Source of the DNA: Onthophagus taurus
Lineage: Eukaryota; Arthropoda; Insecta; Coleoptera; Scarabaeidae
Direction of reading: 5' to 3'
DNA: 64,000 nucleotides
Assembly (NCBI RefSeq): GCF_036711975.1
Contig: NC_091972.1
Coordinates: forward strand, 38,941,001 to 39,005,000
Both the position numbers and the translations under genes were made by a program. Shown one piece after another: positions 47,174-58,480 of this stretch. The first letter of the stretch is position 1, and each line of letters begins with the position of its first letter. Under the pieces are notes generated by a model. That model did no database searches. It was not told the DNA's origin and worked only from the letters and a program-made list of their open reading frames with translations.

Positions 47174-49045
47174 GTAATGAAAAGAATTCTAATAATTTCA
47201 AATTTTTAAGGCTTATATTTTGTTAGACCCTCTTCGTTGATCGAGGAACCATTTGTTGGTTTATTGCCTCTATCCTTTGTAGAATAAGAGAGGGTCGGTG
47301 ATTTTACGAGAAGAGTTATATTACCGCGACCCAAACAGCTTCTTTTAGCTTTCCTTTTATGCGTCGATCGAGAAACAAACTTGTGACGCGTGTAAAACGA
47401 ATTTCAATGTTGTTTGGGCATAAAGAATAAGTCGCTTTTTGATAGTTATCAGATGAGATTTGTTTTCTTTTTCATTTTATTTTGGGGTAAAGGAATTTTA
47501 TTTCGTTTCTTTTTTAAATTGGAAACTTGGGAAAAATTCAAGAATCATCATCTGACTCAAAAATCGACGATGTTTTAATCAACGTGAAATGACCCAAAAA
47601 AACACGTTAAAATAAAAAGAAAGTGCGGAAAAGTGACTAACACTAGATTAACTTCAGTTATAAAACTTCTATTATATGATAACTAACTTTAGGTTTAAAA
47701 TGTCAACCTCACTTTTGATATATTCGTAATCTTCATTAAAAATCTTTTAAAATGAGTACAAACACGACATATTTATCTTCAATATTAATGAAGTTATGAT
47801 CAACTTTCGGTTAAGAATGTCAACGTCAATTTTGACATATTTGTAATGGTCGTGAAAAATCCTTTTTGTAATTCGCTACGGTAATGGAAGCTATAACAGT
47901 ACTCAAACGGGTGCTGTAATGAGATTTTAGTAACATTTTATGGAACCACTTCAAGTTGGTGACATTGGGTCATTAATTTTTCTAGTTGTCAATGTGACAA
48001 TTTTTGTCTCTGGATGTTTAAACACGTTCTTAGCATCAAATACAAGGTCCACAATGATGAGGACATGGACTCTGAGCAATTTCTCTTATTTTGGGAGGTG
48101 TACATCAAACATTTTTTTCAGGTGAATATATTTTGTGTTTTGACAGTTTCTAATTGTCAATTCAAAGTTTCTATTTTCAAGTGTTCCGGTGTTACCAACT
48201 GCTACATACCTATTTCCCTACATTGCCAAAATTTACTTTATTTTTGTTAAAAAAAAGTATAAAAACGCGAATTACAAAAAATAGCATAAAAAACACGTTT
48301 CATAAGACTTAAAGCACTCATTCATTAAAAAACTCGTGGCTTCGCCACTCGTTTTTCAACTTGAATTCGTGCATTTCAAGCGTGTCTTACGAAACTTGTT
48401 TTTTAATATACTATTACAATGAGTCCAAACATAATATGTTTAATTCCAATATTACTCGAAATATAAGCAACTTCCGGTTTGAAATGTCAATGTCATCTTG
48501 ACATATACTTAATTCTTATAAAATGTCTTAATATTTGTCACAAAAACAAAAATATAGTAAAAAAAAATAAAAAATTAAGGTTGGTATTAATATTTAAAAA
48601 TTAAATTGCTATCTACATTGTTGTTAACTTAGGGTTTAATGTTTTTTATTCTAACTTTTTTGTTTTTTGAGATAAGTGCGTCATCTTTGGACTCATTTTA
48701 AAGCTTTTTCAATGAAGATGACAAATATGTCTAAATTGACGTTTACGTTTTAAACCGGAAGTGATTATATTTTCATTAATGTTAAAGTTAAATATGTCGA
48801 GTTTGGACTCATTTTAAAGGATTTTTTATGAAGTTGACAAATATGGAATAAGTTAGATGGAGTTTTTTGATTCCAAAAATTAACAACTATGATAAAGTTA
48901 TTGGGTGTAGCGATCGGTATAAGAAAAAAAAGAGAACTAAATTTTTCTTTGCTATATTTCGAAACAAATTGTTTCTTCTACAGGCAAAAAACTGTGAACA
49001 AATGTATCAAAATTAAGACCCATTATATCAGCTTGTGGTTCAACC

Positions 49046-50469
49046 GTGTATAACCTGTCAAAGTTCTTATCTGACATGCTAACCATTGCCTTAAGTAATG
49101 CTACATCTTACAATGTAAAAGACACCTTCGATTTTGTCAGTCAAGTAAAAGGCTGTCACATCCCTAAGAACTGTGTTGTCGTTTCACTTGACGTAATAAG
49201 TCTTTTTACGAACATCCCACTGGATTTGGTCCTTAATATTGTGAAAGACAAGTGGAATTTAATTGATGATCATTGCAGTTTTAATTTGGAAACCTTTTGT
49301 ATACTTTTAAAGTTTGTTTTTGACAATACTTACTTTTCGTTTCAAGATCAGATTTATGTTCAGAAGTTTGGTACTCCTATGGGTTTTCCTATTAGCCCCA
49401 TCTTGGCGCTGATGGTAATGGATTTTGTTTTGGATAGTGTGATTCCCAAATTGGACTTTCAGTTACCGTTTATAAAGAAGTTTGTTGATGACATTATCAC
49501 CAGCGTTCCCAGTGATCGTGTTGACTACGTTCTTGATGTTTTCAACTCATTTAACCCTTACATCCAGTTCACTGTGGAAACTGAAACTGATAGCTGGGTC
49601 CCTTTTTTCGATTGTAGAGTCATACGTGAGAACAATTCTGTGATTTGTGATTGGTACACCAAACCGACATATTCGGGACGTTACATAAACTATTTCTCTT
49701 CACATTCATTTAACCATAAAATTAATACCTTACGAGGTATGAAGAATAGAGTACTAAGAATTTGTGATGACAGGTTTCAATACAACGCACTGTTAAAGCT
49801 AAAAAGGATTTTTATTGGCAACAGTTTTCCTAAGCACTTAGTTAACAAGATTCTTTTCTCTTCTTCCAATAACATCTCTCAACCAACTGTTAACAGTATT
49901 TTTGATATACCACCTACCAGACAATCTAAATTTAGTAAAATTATGAAAATCCCAAAGATGTCTGATAAAATTAAAAAAATAGTTGGACCGCATCTACCAC
50001 CTGATAGAAAAATAGTTGATTACTACCCTTACAGGATAGGTTGTTGTTATAGTAGCATCAAAGATAAAGATCCCGTGATGTACAAATCTAATGTCATCTA
50101 TCGTGTTAATTGTAATGAGTGTAATGGTTGTTACATTGGTGTCACCCGTCAATGGCTAAAAACAGGATTAATTCACATAGGAGTGATTTTAAAACGAAAA
50201 AAACTCACTGTGCTTTGGCCAGTCATATGATAAACTGTAACTATACTTTTGATTTTGATAATGTGTCGATAGTTGATGGTGATCCTAATTATTACGGTAG
50301 ATTATTTTTGGAAATGTACCACATTACTATCACTGATAATACGGTGAATTTTAAAACAGATACAAATAATTTAAGTAGTTTTTACTCGTATTTATTTCAT
50401 TGGGAAAAGGGGAGAAGGGAAAGAGTATTAAGTGACAACACCAACGTTAGTGATTCATTAATTTTTTAA
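49046..50469 (+). pseudogene. Penelope-like RT with GIY-YIG endonuclease (5'-truncated, one frameshift)
   Basis: Frame 49046-50230 covers most of the RT: VVVSLDVISLFTNIP (motif A Asp), FGTPMGFPISPILA (motif B) and FVDDII (motif C). The endonuclease begins with VIYRVNCNECNGCYIGVTRQ (about 50096-50155). A frameshift at about 50150-50160 moves the rest, with KNRINSHRSDFK and CALASHM, to 50128-50469. The family makes cDNA primed at nicked target DNA. The start is not recoverable because the N-terminus is missing. Confidence 0.85.
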
Positions 50470-50888
50470 TTAAAAAATTAAAATTTAAAATATGTTCTTC
50501 GACTGTATCGTTGTGATTTTGTCTATCGCGCAGTCTCTAAAAATAAAAATATATTTTTAAGAACTGGTTTCTTCGCCATGTTCAGTCATCATAAGATTTT
50601 TACTTTTGTAACGTCAGTTATTTTAGTTTGTAATTTAAGTGTCCTAATTTTAATTTATTAATTCGAGTCACCCTTTTTGGGTTTTGATGCTATGTTTTTT
50701 GGTGTTAATCGTGCCGCTTATCAACTAACCTGTAAGTTTCTTCCTTTTTATGTAAGCCATTGATAGTTTGAATGTTAATTTTGATACATTTGTACACAGT
50801 TTTTTGCCTGTAGAAGAAACAATTTGTTTCGAAATATAGCAAAGAAAAATTTATTTCTCTTTTTTTTTCTTATACCGATCGCTACACC

Positions 50889-51153
50889 CTTTGATTATAT
50901 ATAATATGGATTGAGCTAACTGAATATATCTACTAACAAAAATATTGCTCAAGGTGAATAGACGCAGATGGAAAGCGATAATGTGAAAGTGTAACAAAGA
51001 TAGATATATTATATGTCAGTACGCTTCTATATCTATCTCACTTCTATCAGTACACCCATTATATGGCAGTACGCTTCTATGTCTATCTCGGTTCGATCAC
51101 CTTGCGCAAGCTATCTCTCTCGTTGGCTCAATCCATATTATATATAATCAAAG
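50889..51153. mobile_element. 265-bp MITE inside the Penelope-like terminal repeat
   Basis: Ends CTTTGATTATATATAATATG, inverted at the right (CATATTATATATAATCAAAG). An 8-bp repeat GCTACACC lies at 50881-50888 and 51154-51161. Excising it with one repeat restores exactly the sequence of the left inverted arm. The inside has a duplicated CAGTACGCTTCTAT segment. The 8-bp TSD suggests a hAT-like origin, not proven. Confidence 0.8.
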
Positions 51154-51342
51154 GCTACACCCAATAACTTTATCATAGGTGACAAATATATCAAAATTAA
51201 AACTTGAAAGTTCGAATTTTTTGGGTTTTTGAGATAAATGCGTATAGTTTGGACTCACTTTAAAGGTTATTTTATAAAGATTACGAATATAATAATAAAA
51301 TTAAAGTTGACATTGTCAACTGAAAGTTTTTTTCATTACTAA

Positions 51343-51776
51343 ACCCGAATGTTTCTAGTTCTCGTTCTAATTTTGGTTCAATAAAAATACACAATATAGT
51401 AATATCTTATGTTAACTAGCGCTATCTACCACTGCCACTAGAACTAACACTAGACCGAGAACTAGAAACATTCGGATTTAATCCCACGTCTCTCAAGTCG
51501 ACTAGATCTTATGTTAGTTCTAGTGATAGTGCTAGTGTAAAACTAGATCTAACACTATACTTAGAACTAGAATCATTTGGGTTTAGCCGTCTTTACAGAC
51601 GTGCGGCTAAACCCAAATGATTCTAGTTCTAGGTATGGTGTAAATTTTACATAATAATAGTGCTAGCGTCTGACGCACGGCTAAACCCGAATGTTTTTAG
51701 TTCTCGTTCTAGTTTTAGTGCAATAAAAATATGCAACATAGTTATATCTTTTGCTAACTAGCGCTATATACCGCTG
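51343..51776. repeat. Fold-back repeat cluster related to 1-125
   Basis: Two direct copies of about 95 bp (51343-51437 and 51687-51776, both with AAACCCGAATGTTT and AACTAGCGCTAT) flank inner inverted segments. These carry AACACTAGACCGAGAACTAG, GGGTTTAGCCG and CGGCTAAACCCAAATGATTC. The inner sequences match the palindrome at the window start. No protein-coding potential. Confidence 0.65.
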
Positions 51777-52245
51777 TTGTTTGTAAAATGGATAAGATGA
51801 CAGATTTTAATCTATTTGTAGAGTCTCTGAAGATGGCCAAGGGCCAAAACTAGTTAGACTTAAATTCTATATAAAATAAAAGACAAACTTTTAATTTTTT
51901 ACTAACATCTAGAAAACGACACTGGTCCGAAATTATAGGTTCATCTATTTTTTCTATTGTAGAACTTCTTGGTGTATTTAAGTCGATTCTTAGACGTATG
52001 ATGCAAATCGGACTTGAAATCGTATAACGTGATTGGCGCTTAGCTTTATCCGTTAAAACAAATAGTATTTTAGGTCTTTCGGTATTGTGCATTTTTTCAA
52101 AGATAAATTCTTTATTTACCAGTCAGCATGAAAATCTCTAAAAACGATAAAATGTCGCTTAGTCAAGTGATGTGTAATTAAAGGTATTTTTATTGTGAAT
52201 TTATGTAGGTGGGTGTAAAATTTTAATGAGCGTCTTCTTTTTCAG

Positions 52246-52317
52246 CCACCTTCCGAGGGGGAATTATCAGTTACATCAGGAATTTTGGGAAGATTGAGGA
52301 GTAGGAACGATACAGCT
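52246..52317 (+). CDS. Gyc76C: Gyc76C-type receptor, coding exon 3
   Basis: 72 nt between TTTTTCAG and GTAAGT, phase 0 at both ends. It encodes PPSEGELSVTSGILGRLRSR followed by NDTA. It follows the MGDQ end of exon 2, as in Gyc76C proteins. No further exon of this gene was recognised to position 64000, so intron 3 exceeds 11.6 kb. Confidence 0.88.
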
Positions 52318-52368
52318 GTAAGTATTTAAAAAGTAGCTGTTTTTTGACCCGAAAAGAAAAAAAAATAT

Positions 52369-52486
52369 TGTCAGAAGTGGGATTCGAACCCACGCCCTCA
52401 GAGAGGACCAGAACGCTCGAAAACCCGTATGAAACGGGCAAGGTTAACCTTGAGTCTGGCGCCTTAGACCGCTCGGCCATCCTGAC
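52369..52486 (-). tRNA. tRNA-Leu(CAA) with intron
   Basis: Minus-strand cloverleaf: acceptor GTCAGGA/TTCTGAC, D arm GGCCGAGCGGTCTAAGGC, anticodon stem CCAGA/TCTGG with anticodon CAA, and an intron starting after the base 3' to the anticodon. The long class-II variable arm is CCTC TCT GAGG, and the T arm is GTGGGTTCGAATCCCAC. It is 118 bp with the intron and identical, intron included, to the plus-strand gene at 62684-62801. It lies inside intron 3 of the Gyc76C-type gene, about 50 bp after exon 3. Confidence 0.95.
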
Positions 52487-52814
52487 ATATGATATATAAA
52501 AGCATTTGATCCAACTTTACAAGGTATCAATTTAAAAATGTTCTAAAAGTAAATACCATAACACTTTTTTAACTTGACTCTCAAAAAAATAGAATATGAC
52601 AATACAACAAACCAATGTTATAGTGAAAACGTTAAGAGCACAGTAGTAAAATACCTTTCTCCTCTGTTTTGACTTTTACAATGTTGTATGATATCAAATA
52701 GAACAAGTTGGTATAAATTAAATCCAGTTCCAACATACCTTAAATGTTCGAGGTGATGCGTTTATTTAATGTTACCCAATTATTGGTGTTAATCTGTTAA
52801 AAACGAATTTAATG

Positions 52815-53430
52815 GAATAAAGATGGGAGGGGAGGGAGATTGAGGTGGTGAGAGAATTTGTATATCTGCGGAATAAATTCAGGGAACATAGCAAGGAAAC
52901 GGCGCATGTGAGGTAAATGGCAAAAAGGGGTAATAAGGTGATGGGGCAGATCTGGGGATGGGGTGAGAGAGTGTTTGGGAGGAACATCAGTAAAAGAAAG
53001 ATTATTTTTGATGGGTTGGTGAGGAGTACAATGATGTACGGGGCGGAGGTTTGGGTATGAAGTGGCATATTGAACTTTGCTAGTAGTAAAACGCAGTAGG
53101 TTTTAATTTAACGTAACCAACTTCACACCACTTATTCTTACTTTTATATACAGATGTCGCGATAGTCAAACCCTAATAAGGCAGAATATTCTGGAGGACG
53201 TACAGAATCTGTACTGGAGGTGGGTCGTAGGTCTAGGTCTAGGGAAACACCGGGATACATTGTGAGGGAGAAAGTGAAGGTGGATGAATTGAGGGTGGAG
53301 GCGAACAGAAGAGCTGTTAAATATGAAGAAATGATAGACAGAAGACACAGCTGCGGGATCTTGGGGAAGTGTTGGAAGGAAGTTAAGGAGGGGAAGTTAG
53401 TGTTTCGAAAGAAAAAAATCACAAGGTGAT
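52815..53430 (+). pseudogene. Non-LTR retrotransposon fragment (same family as 23234-25465)
   Basis: Plus-strand remnants read KVMGQIWGWGERVFG (about 52938-52985) and GAEVWV. After a foreign or rearranged 150 bp they continue with TPGYIVRE and NRRAVKYEEMIDRRHSCGIL (53250-53370). Order and sequence match the minus-strand element at 24860-24363. Inactive. Confidence 0.7.
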
Positions 53431-53439
53431 AAATTGAGT

Positions 53440-53960
53440 GATTTATGGGGCATGTTTCTTCGCAAAGAGAGAAGACGTCCAGAAAAGAAGTCCCTCAAAA
53501 CTGTTAGAGAATGCCGCGAAGTGTGAGCTGTGGCTCCGTCTTGTTGGAATCATACCTTTTTCTCTTTACGGTTACCGACAAACTGGTTTAAGTTAGGTTG
53601 GTGGAAGGTCTCGATCATGTGATAGCAGCGATTCAAAGTAATCGTTACCATTTGACCATCTTCTTTGGAAAAATAGGGACCCTACACACCAAATTCAGCA
53701 ATGGCACAGTAAACTGTTACACCAGGGCTATGAAGTGGTCGTTGGTGAAGTTCATCATACGAAATTAAAACAGCGCCAGGGGAAGTGTTCTAGACTGGTA
53801 TGCTTAAAGCGCGGATCTTAATCACTTTATTTTATGCATATTTAGGAACAATTAACGTTTGAATTCTATGCCCAAATCAAATGAGGAGTGTCATCCGCAA
53901 TGGAGATGGCAATATGCCGTATTGACAACTGAATATCGTCCCTTCTCGGCTCTGCAGTTC
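53440..53960 (-). pseudogene. Decayed mariner-like transposase fragment
   Basis: The minus strand shows VTVYCAIAEFGV then GPYFSKEDGQMVTITLNR (about 53715-53650) and a degraded NKTEPQLTLRGIL where FQQDGATAHTxRxxL is expected. This is the middle of a mariner/IS630-type catalytic domain. Numerous stops. Confidence 0.5.
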
Positions 53961-53969
53961 CATTTGTTG

Positions 53970-55350
53970 TAATGTAAACTGTTAGAGTATTTTTTCAAGA
54001 AATTACAAAATTCTCCAATTTTTGAACAGCTGATTATGTTTTCCGATTTCCAATTTCCTCTTTTATCCAAATTTCTCTACATATATTTTGAATATGGTCG
54101 TGGATATGCAAAGCCAATACTTGAGTTCTTGACACTCTTTGTCCCATCTTGATTTTAGCTGTTGCTTGTTGAAAATAACTTACATTAGATGGGTTTTTGA
54201 TTATAACCCATTTTTGTTTCTACTTGTTATTAACTTAGAGATACAAACGAGAAACGTTTTGTATTGTTAATTTTCCAGCCTGGAATCCTGTCTGCTCCTT
54301 TGCTTCCATATTTCTGTACTGTAGGCCTTTTTTTGGCAAAGATCTTGTCATATACTTTATATAGCGTGCCCGTCACTGTTATACCTCTGTAATTGTCGCA
54401 GTTTTGTCTCTCCCTTTTTATGAATGGTTGAATTAGCTGGTGGTGGAAATGATTTACCGTTAAGAATCGTTCTGGAATCTACGTTTTATAGGCTCTGCTT
54501 ACATGTTACCGTGTACATTCACATTCTTCAAGGATTTACATGTTTACGTTATGTCCTCTTTATAGTTACTCCGATTAGGGATGGCGTTATACGTGTACTT
54601 CGTTCTCTTGTTCCTTTAAGAAATTTGATCTATCTTTTGTTAGTACTGCTTAAAGTAGTCGTCCTATTTTTCGAGTATTGTTGGCGGTATTAGGTCTCTT
54701 GTCTTGCTCTGTCTTAGGAATTTCTGAATTGCACAGCTCCTTTATTCTGCTGTACGTACTTCTCCCATGTTTTATTTTTTCTCTTTTTCTTTTTTAATAC
54801 TTTATGGACTACTTTATTAATACTCCGTCTGTGGTTGCTTGTATAGGTTTGATTTTGATATTTTGTCAAGTATATTTTGTTCTTAGTTGTTTTTATAATG
54901 CATGTTTTCTAGTTTATTATCTAATCTAGCTTTATATAGCTTTTGGTTACAGGACTTTCATCAATTAAGCTGCCCAAGTTGAATCTTTTCTTTGTTGTCT
55001 CTTCCTTGTTTTCTGTGTTTGTCCCTATAAATTTAGATTTGTTTTTTCTCTAGTTATTGAGTAATTTATTATGGACTTTAGATTCTTTAACGTTGTTATC
55101 TAAGTGTATTTGATAAAAAATTTCTTTACGTATAACGAAAAAATAAAATGATTATTTGGCATAATCATAAAAGGATGTTGATTTGAGAAATATACGAAAA
55201 CAAGAGATCAATATCGCGTATATTTTTTACAATGTGGCGAATGTACGATAGGTAATAGATAATCTTTGTCTCCTGTTATTATGTTTTGATACGTGTTAAA
55301 AAGTTAGTGCCAACGATAATGGCAGCACATAAATTTGTGTAACTAAATTT
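53970..55350 (-). other. Degenerate sequence with a weak non-LTR RT trace
   Basis: Near 54430-54290 the minus strand gives NYRGITVTGTLYKVY, the pre-RT block of a non-LTR element, similar in type to 34303-34640. Nothing else between 54470 and 55350 could be assigned. Confidence 0.35.
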
Positions 55351-55356
55351 GATAAC

Positions 55357-55498
55357 TGTTGTATATGTATTTAATAATAAACTTACTTTAATAATTATGA
55401 TTTATTCGTAACTGTTATACATGTAAATTTGCGAATCGTTAACTGTCGAAAAACATATTACCAACCCATGAATGTCAAAACTCTCCAGATATATAACA
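55357..55498 (-). repeat. 3' LTR of the gypsy element
   Basis: 142 bp, paired with 60014-60155. Ends TGTT..AACA. Confidence 0.88.
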
Positions 55499-55644
55499 CC
55501 TTCCTCTTCCCCGTTTGAAAACTTTAACCACTGCAAATTAAGTTGTCAAAGATTTAACTTATTGGGAGGTTTCCTAATTCTAGATGATTTCCTTATTCCT
55601 GGAACATTCTGTTGTATCACTTCCGGAATTGGATCTGAATCACT

Positions 55645-57066
55645 TTACTCTGTATTTTCTGGTTTTGGCGTTTCTTCAACAGTCGGCTCAGTTTCGTCAT
55701 TGGGTTTTCCACAACTTGTTAGTTGGTCCTGATGTCGTCGGTGCGACTGTCCCTCGATATTGACCTCATAGTGTAGTTTTCCATGTTTTTGCGATACCTC
55801 TCCGAACTTCCACTTCTCATCTTTGTTAGCATAAAATCTCGCCTGTACATAGTCACCTACTTGGAAATCTCTCGAAGTTCCATCAGGAATTCTATCATTT
55901 TTTTCTGCAGGAAGGTCTCTTCTCACCAAGTCCAACCTGGTTCGGTAATGATTCTTAAATAACAACTCCGCCGGTGATTGTCCCGTTTCGGAATGTGGAA
56001 TTCGCCTGTATTGCATTAACAAACGTGTCAACCTTACAGATAAGTCTCCTTCACCTAACATAGTTCTTAATCCTTGTTTAACAGTTTGTACGAATCTTTC
56101 AGCTTGGCCATTCGTAGCCGGATGATAAGGTGCTGTAAGTTTGTGTTTGACTCCATTAAGTTGTAAAAGCTTCTGAAATTCTTGAGATGTAAAACAGGTT
56201 CCGTTATCACTCACTAAAGTTGTTGGAATGCCAAATCGTGCAAATGTTTCACGCAACATCCTTATTGTGGTTTTCGAATCCGTTTTGGTTGTAATAAACA
56301 CTTCAGGATATTTCGAATGAGCATCGACTATTATTAGAAAATACCTTTCCTGGAACGGACCCGCGTAATCAACGTGAATACGCTGCCACGGCTGAGTTGG
56401 ATACTCCCAAGGATGATATGGTGTTTGTTTGCTTGGATTATTCTTATATAAACAACGTTTCCTGCAACATTTTACTAAATCTTCAATATCCTTATCTATC
56501 CCTTTCCACCACACATAGCTTCTTGCTAAGTTCTTCATTCTTACTATACCTGTATGTCCAATATGCAACTCATCCAAAATCCCTTTTTGTAACTTTTTAG
56601 GAATGACTACACGGATACCCTTCAAAATACATCCATTTTCTATGGAATACCTGACTAACTCATCAGCTTCCATTTCAGATCCACTTTGGATGTTCTTATA
56701 AAGCTTTGCAGTTTCAGGATCCTTAAGAGTTTCTTTTTGAATTTGTTCTCGTCCAATTGGTAAAGTATCTAATTGATTTAAGGCATAAGTTGAATCCATA
56801 TCCAAATGTTCGTCCTTTCCGTAATTTGGTCTTGAAAATCGAGATAAGTAATCAGCATTCGCATGCTTTTTTGTTTCTCTATATTGAATTCCGTACTTAA
56901 ATCCTGCCAGAAAATTTGCATAATGCAAAAATCGTATTGCAGATGTTGCTGGCAAGTCCTTTGTTGGATGAAAAATTCTTGTTAAAGGCTTATGATCAGT
57001 TATCAGTGTTATAGGTCGTCCATAACAGTATAAGAAAAATTTCTTTAACCCCCATACGATCGACAA
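55645..57066 (-). CDS. pol: Gypsy pol, RNase H and integrase portion
   Basis: 473 aa frame. It starts within RNase H (TLITDHKPLTRIF) and continues into integrase. The zinc-binding HHCC finger lies at HIGHTG..CCRKRC, and the DDE core has HVDYAGPF (Asp), VSDNGTCF (Asp) and NGQAERF (Glu). The chromatin-side C-terminus has the GDYVQARF motif. The frame is separated from the RT frame by a frameshift at about 57060 within DKEATAI/VWGLKKF. The integrase catalytic residues look intact. Confidence 0.9.
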   Translation of the reverse strand: MSIVWGLKKFFLYCYGRPITLITDHKPLTRIFHPTKDLPATSAIRFLHYANFLAGFKYGIQYRETKKHANADYLSRFSRPNYGKDEHLDMDSTYALNQLDTLPIGREQIQKETLKDPETAKLYKNIQSGSEMEADELVRYSIENGCILKGIRVVIPKKLQKGILDELHIGHTGIVRMKNLARSYVWWKGIDKDIEDLVKCCRKRCLYKNNPSKQTPYHPWEYPTQPWQRIHVDYAGPFQERYFLIIVDAHSKYPEVFITTKTDSKTTIRMLRETFARFGIPTTLVSDNGTCFTSQEFQKLLQLNGVKHKLTAPYHPATNGQAERFVQTVKQGLRTMLGEGDLSVRLTRLLMQYRRIPHSETGQSPAELLFKNHYRTRLDLVRRDLPAEKNDRIPDGTSRDFQVGDYVQARFYANKDEKWKFGEVSQKHGKLHYEVNIEGQSHRRHQDQLTSCGKPNDETEPTVEETPKPENTE

Positions 57067-58480
57067 ATAGCTGTTGCCTCTTTGTCGATCTGGCTATAAT
57101 TTGCTTCTGCTTTAGTCAGAGACCTTGACGCAAACGCAATCGGTCGTTCGGTTCCATCCGGAAAGGTATGCGAAATCACAGCTCCCAAACCAGTTGGTGA
57201 AGCATCAGTTGCAATCGAAAGTGGTAGCTCTGGGTTATAAGGTGTAAGAACCCTGTCACTAGCAATCTCTTGTTTCAACTGTTTGAACACCTTGTCGCAT
57301 TTCGATGACCAACAGAATTTAGTGTCCTCCCTGAGTAGAGCATAAATAGGTACCAATTTGCTAGACACATTCGGTAGGAACTTTTGATAATAATTCACCA
57401 GTCCCAGAAATGTTCTCACCTCAGATACACTCGTTGGTTTCGGACAGTTTATAATGGCTTTTATTTTGTCTTGAGTAGGATGAAGTCCAGTTCTATCAAT
57501 TTTATGTCCCAAGTACGTTATAGAATCCACAAGAAATTGACATTTCTCCTTTTTCAAATGTAGTCCATTTACCCTTAACTTTTGAAATACCATTTCCAAA
57601 TTATGAAGAAATTCTTCTTTAGTTTTTCCTTGGACTAATATGTCGTCGAAAAAGCACACTACGCCGTTCAACCCTTGTAGGATTTGATCCATAAATCGTT
57701 GCCACGCGTTAGGAGCTATTTTTGCTCCAAACATTAAGCGTTTAACCTTGTATGTTCCTAGATGAGTGCTTATTGTCTGCAAAGCTGCACTTTCGTCACT
57801 AACTCGCATGTGCAGATAAGCTTGATTAATATCCAATGTGCTAAAGAATTTTCCTCCACTCATCTTGGCAAATAAATCGTCTATTCTTGGTATAGGATAA
57901 TTATCATCTTGCAGATATTTATTTATTGTTACCTTGTAGTCTGCGCAAATTCTCACGCGATCATCTTTTTTAACAACAGGAACAATAGGGCTTCCCCAAG
58001 CTGAGTATTTTATTTTTTCGATTATTCCTGCGTCCTCCAATCGTTTTAATTCATCTTCTATTTTTCCACGAAGGGCGTATGGTATCGGTTTTGGTTTGAC
58101 AAAAATAGGTGTAACTTCTTGTGCTATTTTAAAGTCACACTTAATGTTAGGTGTCTCACCCAATTGTGGTTGGAAAATCTCATTATACTTCGAAATAAGC
58201 GTATTAACGTCTGATTTAAACGTTTTATCAACAACTGCTACTTGGTTTATTTCTGACCAATTTAATTTAATCTTTTTCAACCAATCTCTTCCAAAAATGT
58301 TGTCGACTTTTCCGTCTAAGACACAAAGTGATTCGGTAATATTTTGTCCATTGTATGTTACTTTCACAGTGCATGTTCCCCTCGGTCTGATAATTTCCCC
58401 CGTATACGTCCGCAGTCTCGTAGATGTCTTTTGTAATTGTAAATGTGGGCAAAGCTTCTTGAATGTTGAATAAGAAACTA
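57045..58480 (-). CDS. pol: Gypsy pol, protease and reverse transcriptase portion
   Basis: The RT frame covers 58367-57045. It includes RICADYKVTINKYL, STLDINQAYLHM (motif A), LMFGAKIAPNAWQ (motif B) and FFDDILVQG (motif C, Asp pair present), then the connection domain with YLGHKIDRTGLHP and the start of RNase H (IATDASPTGLGAV). Protease-like coding in the adjacent frame at 58480-58370 reads NTGAALSIVS, where DTG or DSG is expected, so the catalytic Asp is Asn. The element is probably not autonomous. Confidence 0.88.

Larger units (their letters stand above)
48887..51178 (+). mobile_element. Penelope-like retroelement flanked by 130-bp inverted repeats
   Basis: The left arm 48887-49016 (CTATGATAAAGTTATTGGGT and on) is repeated in inverted orientation at 50776-50888 plus 51162-51178, a total of 130 bp once the 265-bp MITE is removed. 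The enclosed coding region is a Penelope-type RT with GIY-YIG endonuclease. Inverted terminal copies are known for some Penelope-like elements. One frameshift near 50150 and 5' truncation of the RT indicate an inactive copy. Confidence 0.8.
47174..52245 (+). other. Intron 2 of the Gyc76C-type gene (5.1 kb)
   Basis: Bounded by GTAATG and TTTTTCAG. It holds a Penelope-like element and a fold-back cluster. A degenerate repeat of about 115 bp (xxTTxxGGTTxAxAATGTCAA...TTTTGAxATATT) appears at about 47690 and 47805 and near 48475 on the plus strand. Inverted copies lie near 48700-48860 and 51175-51320, either side of the Penelope-like element. A short hairpin CTCGTGGCTTCGCCACTCG sits near 48331-48349. 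Confidence 0.75.

Noticed and set aside
47940-48250. Overlapping frames of 61 and 78 codons in intron 2
   Set aside because: They lie in degenerate repeat DNA, with no conserved motif.
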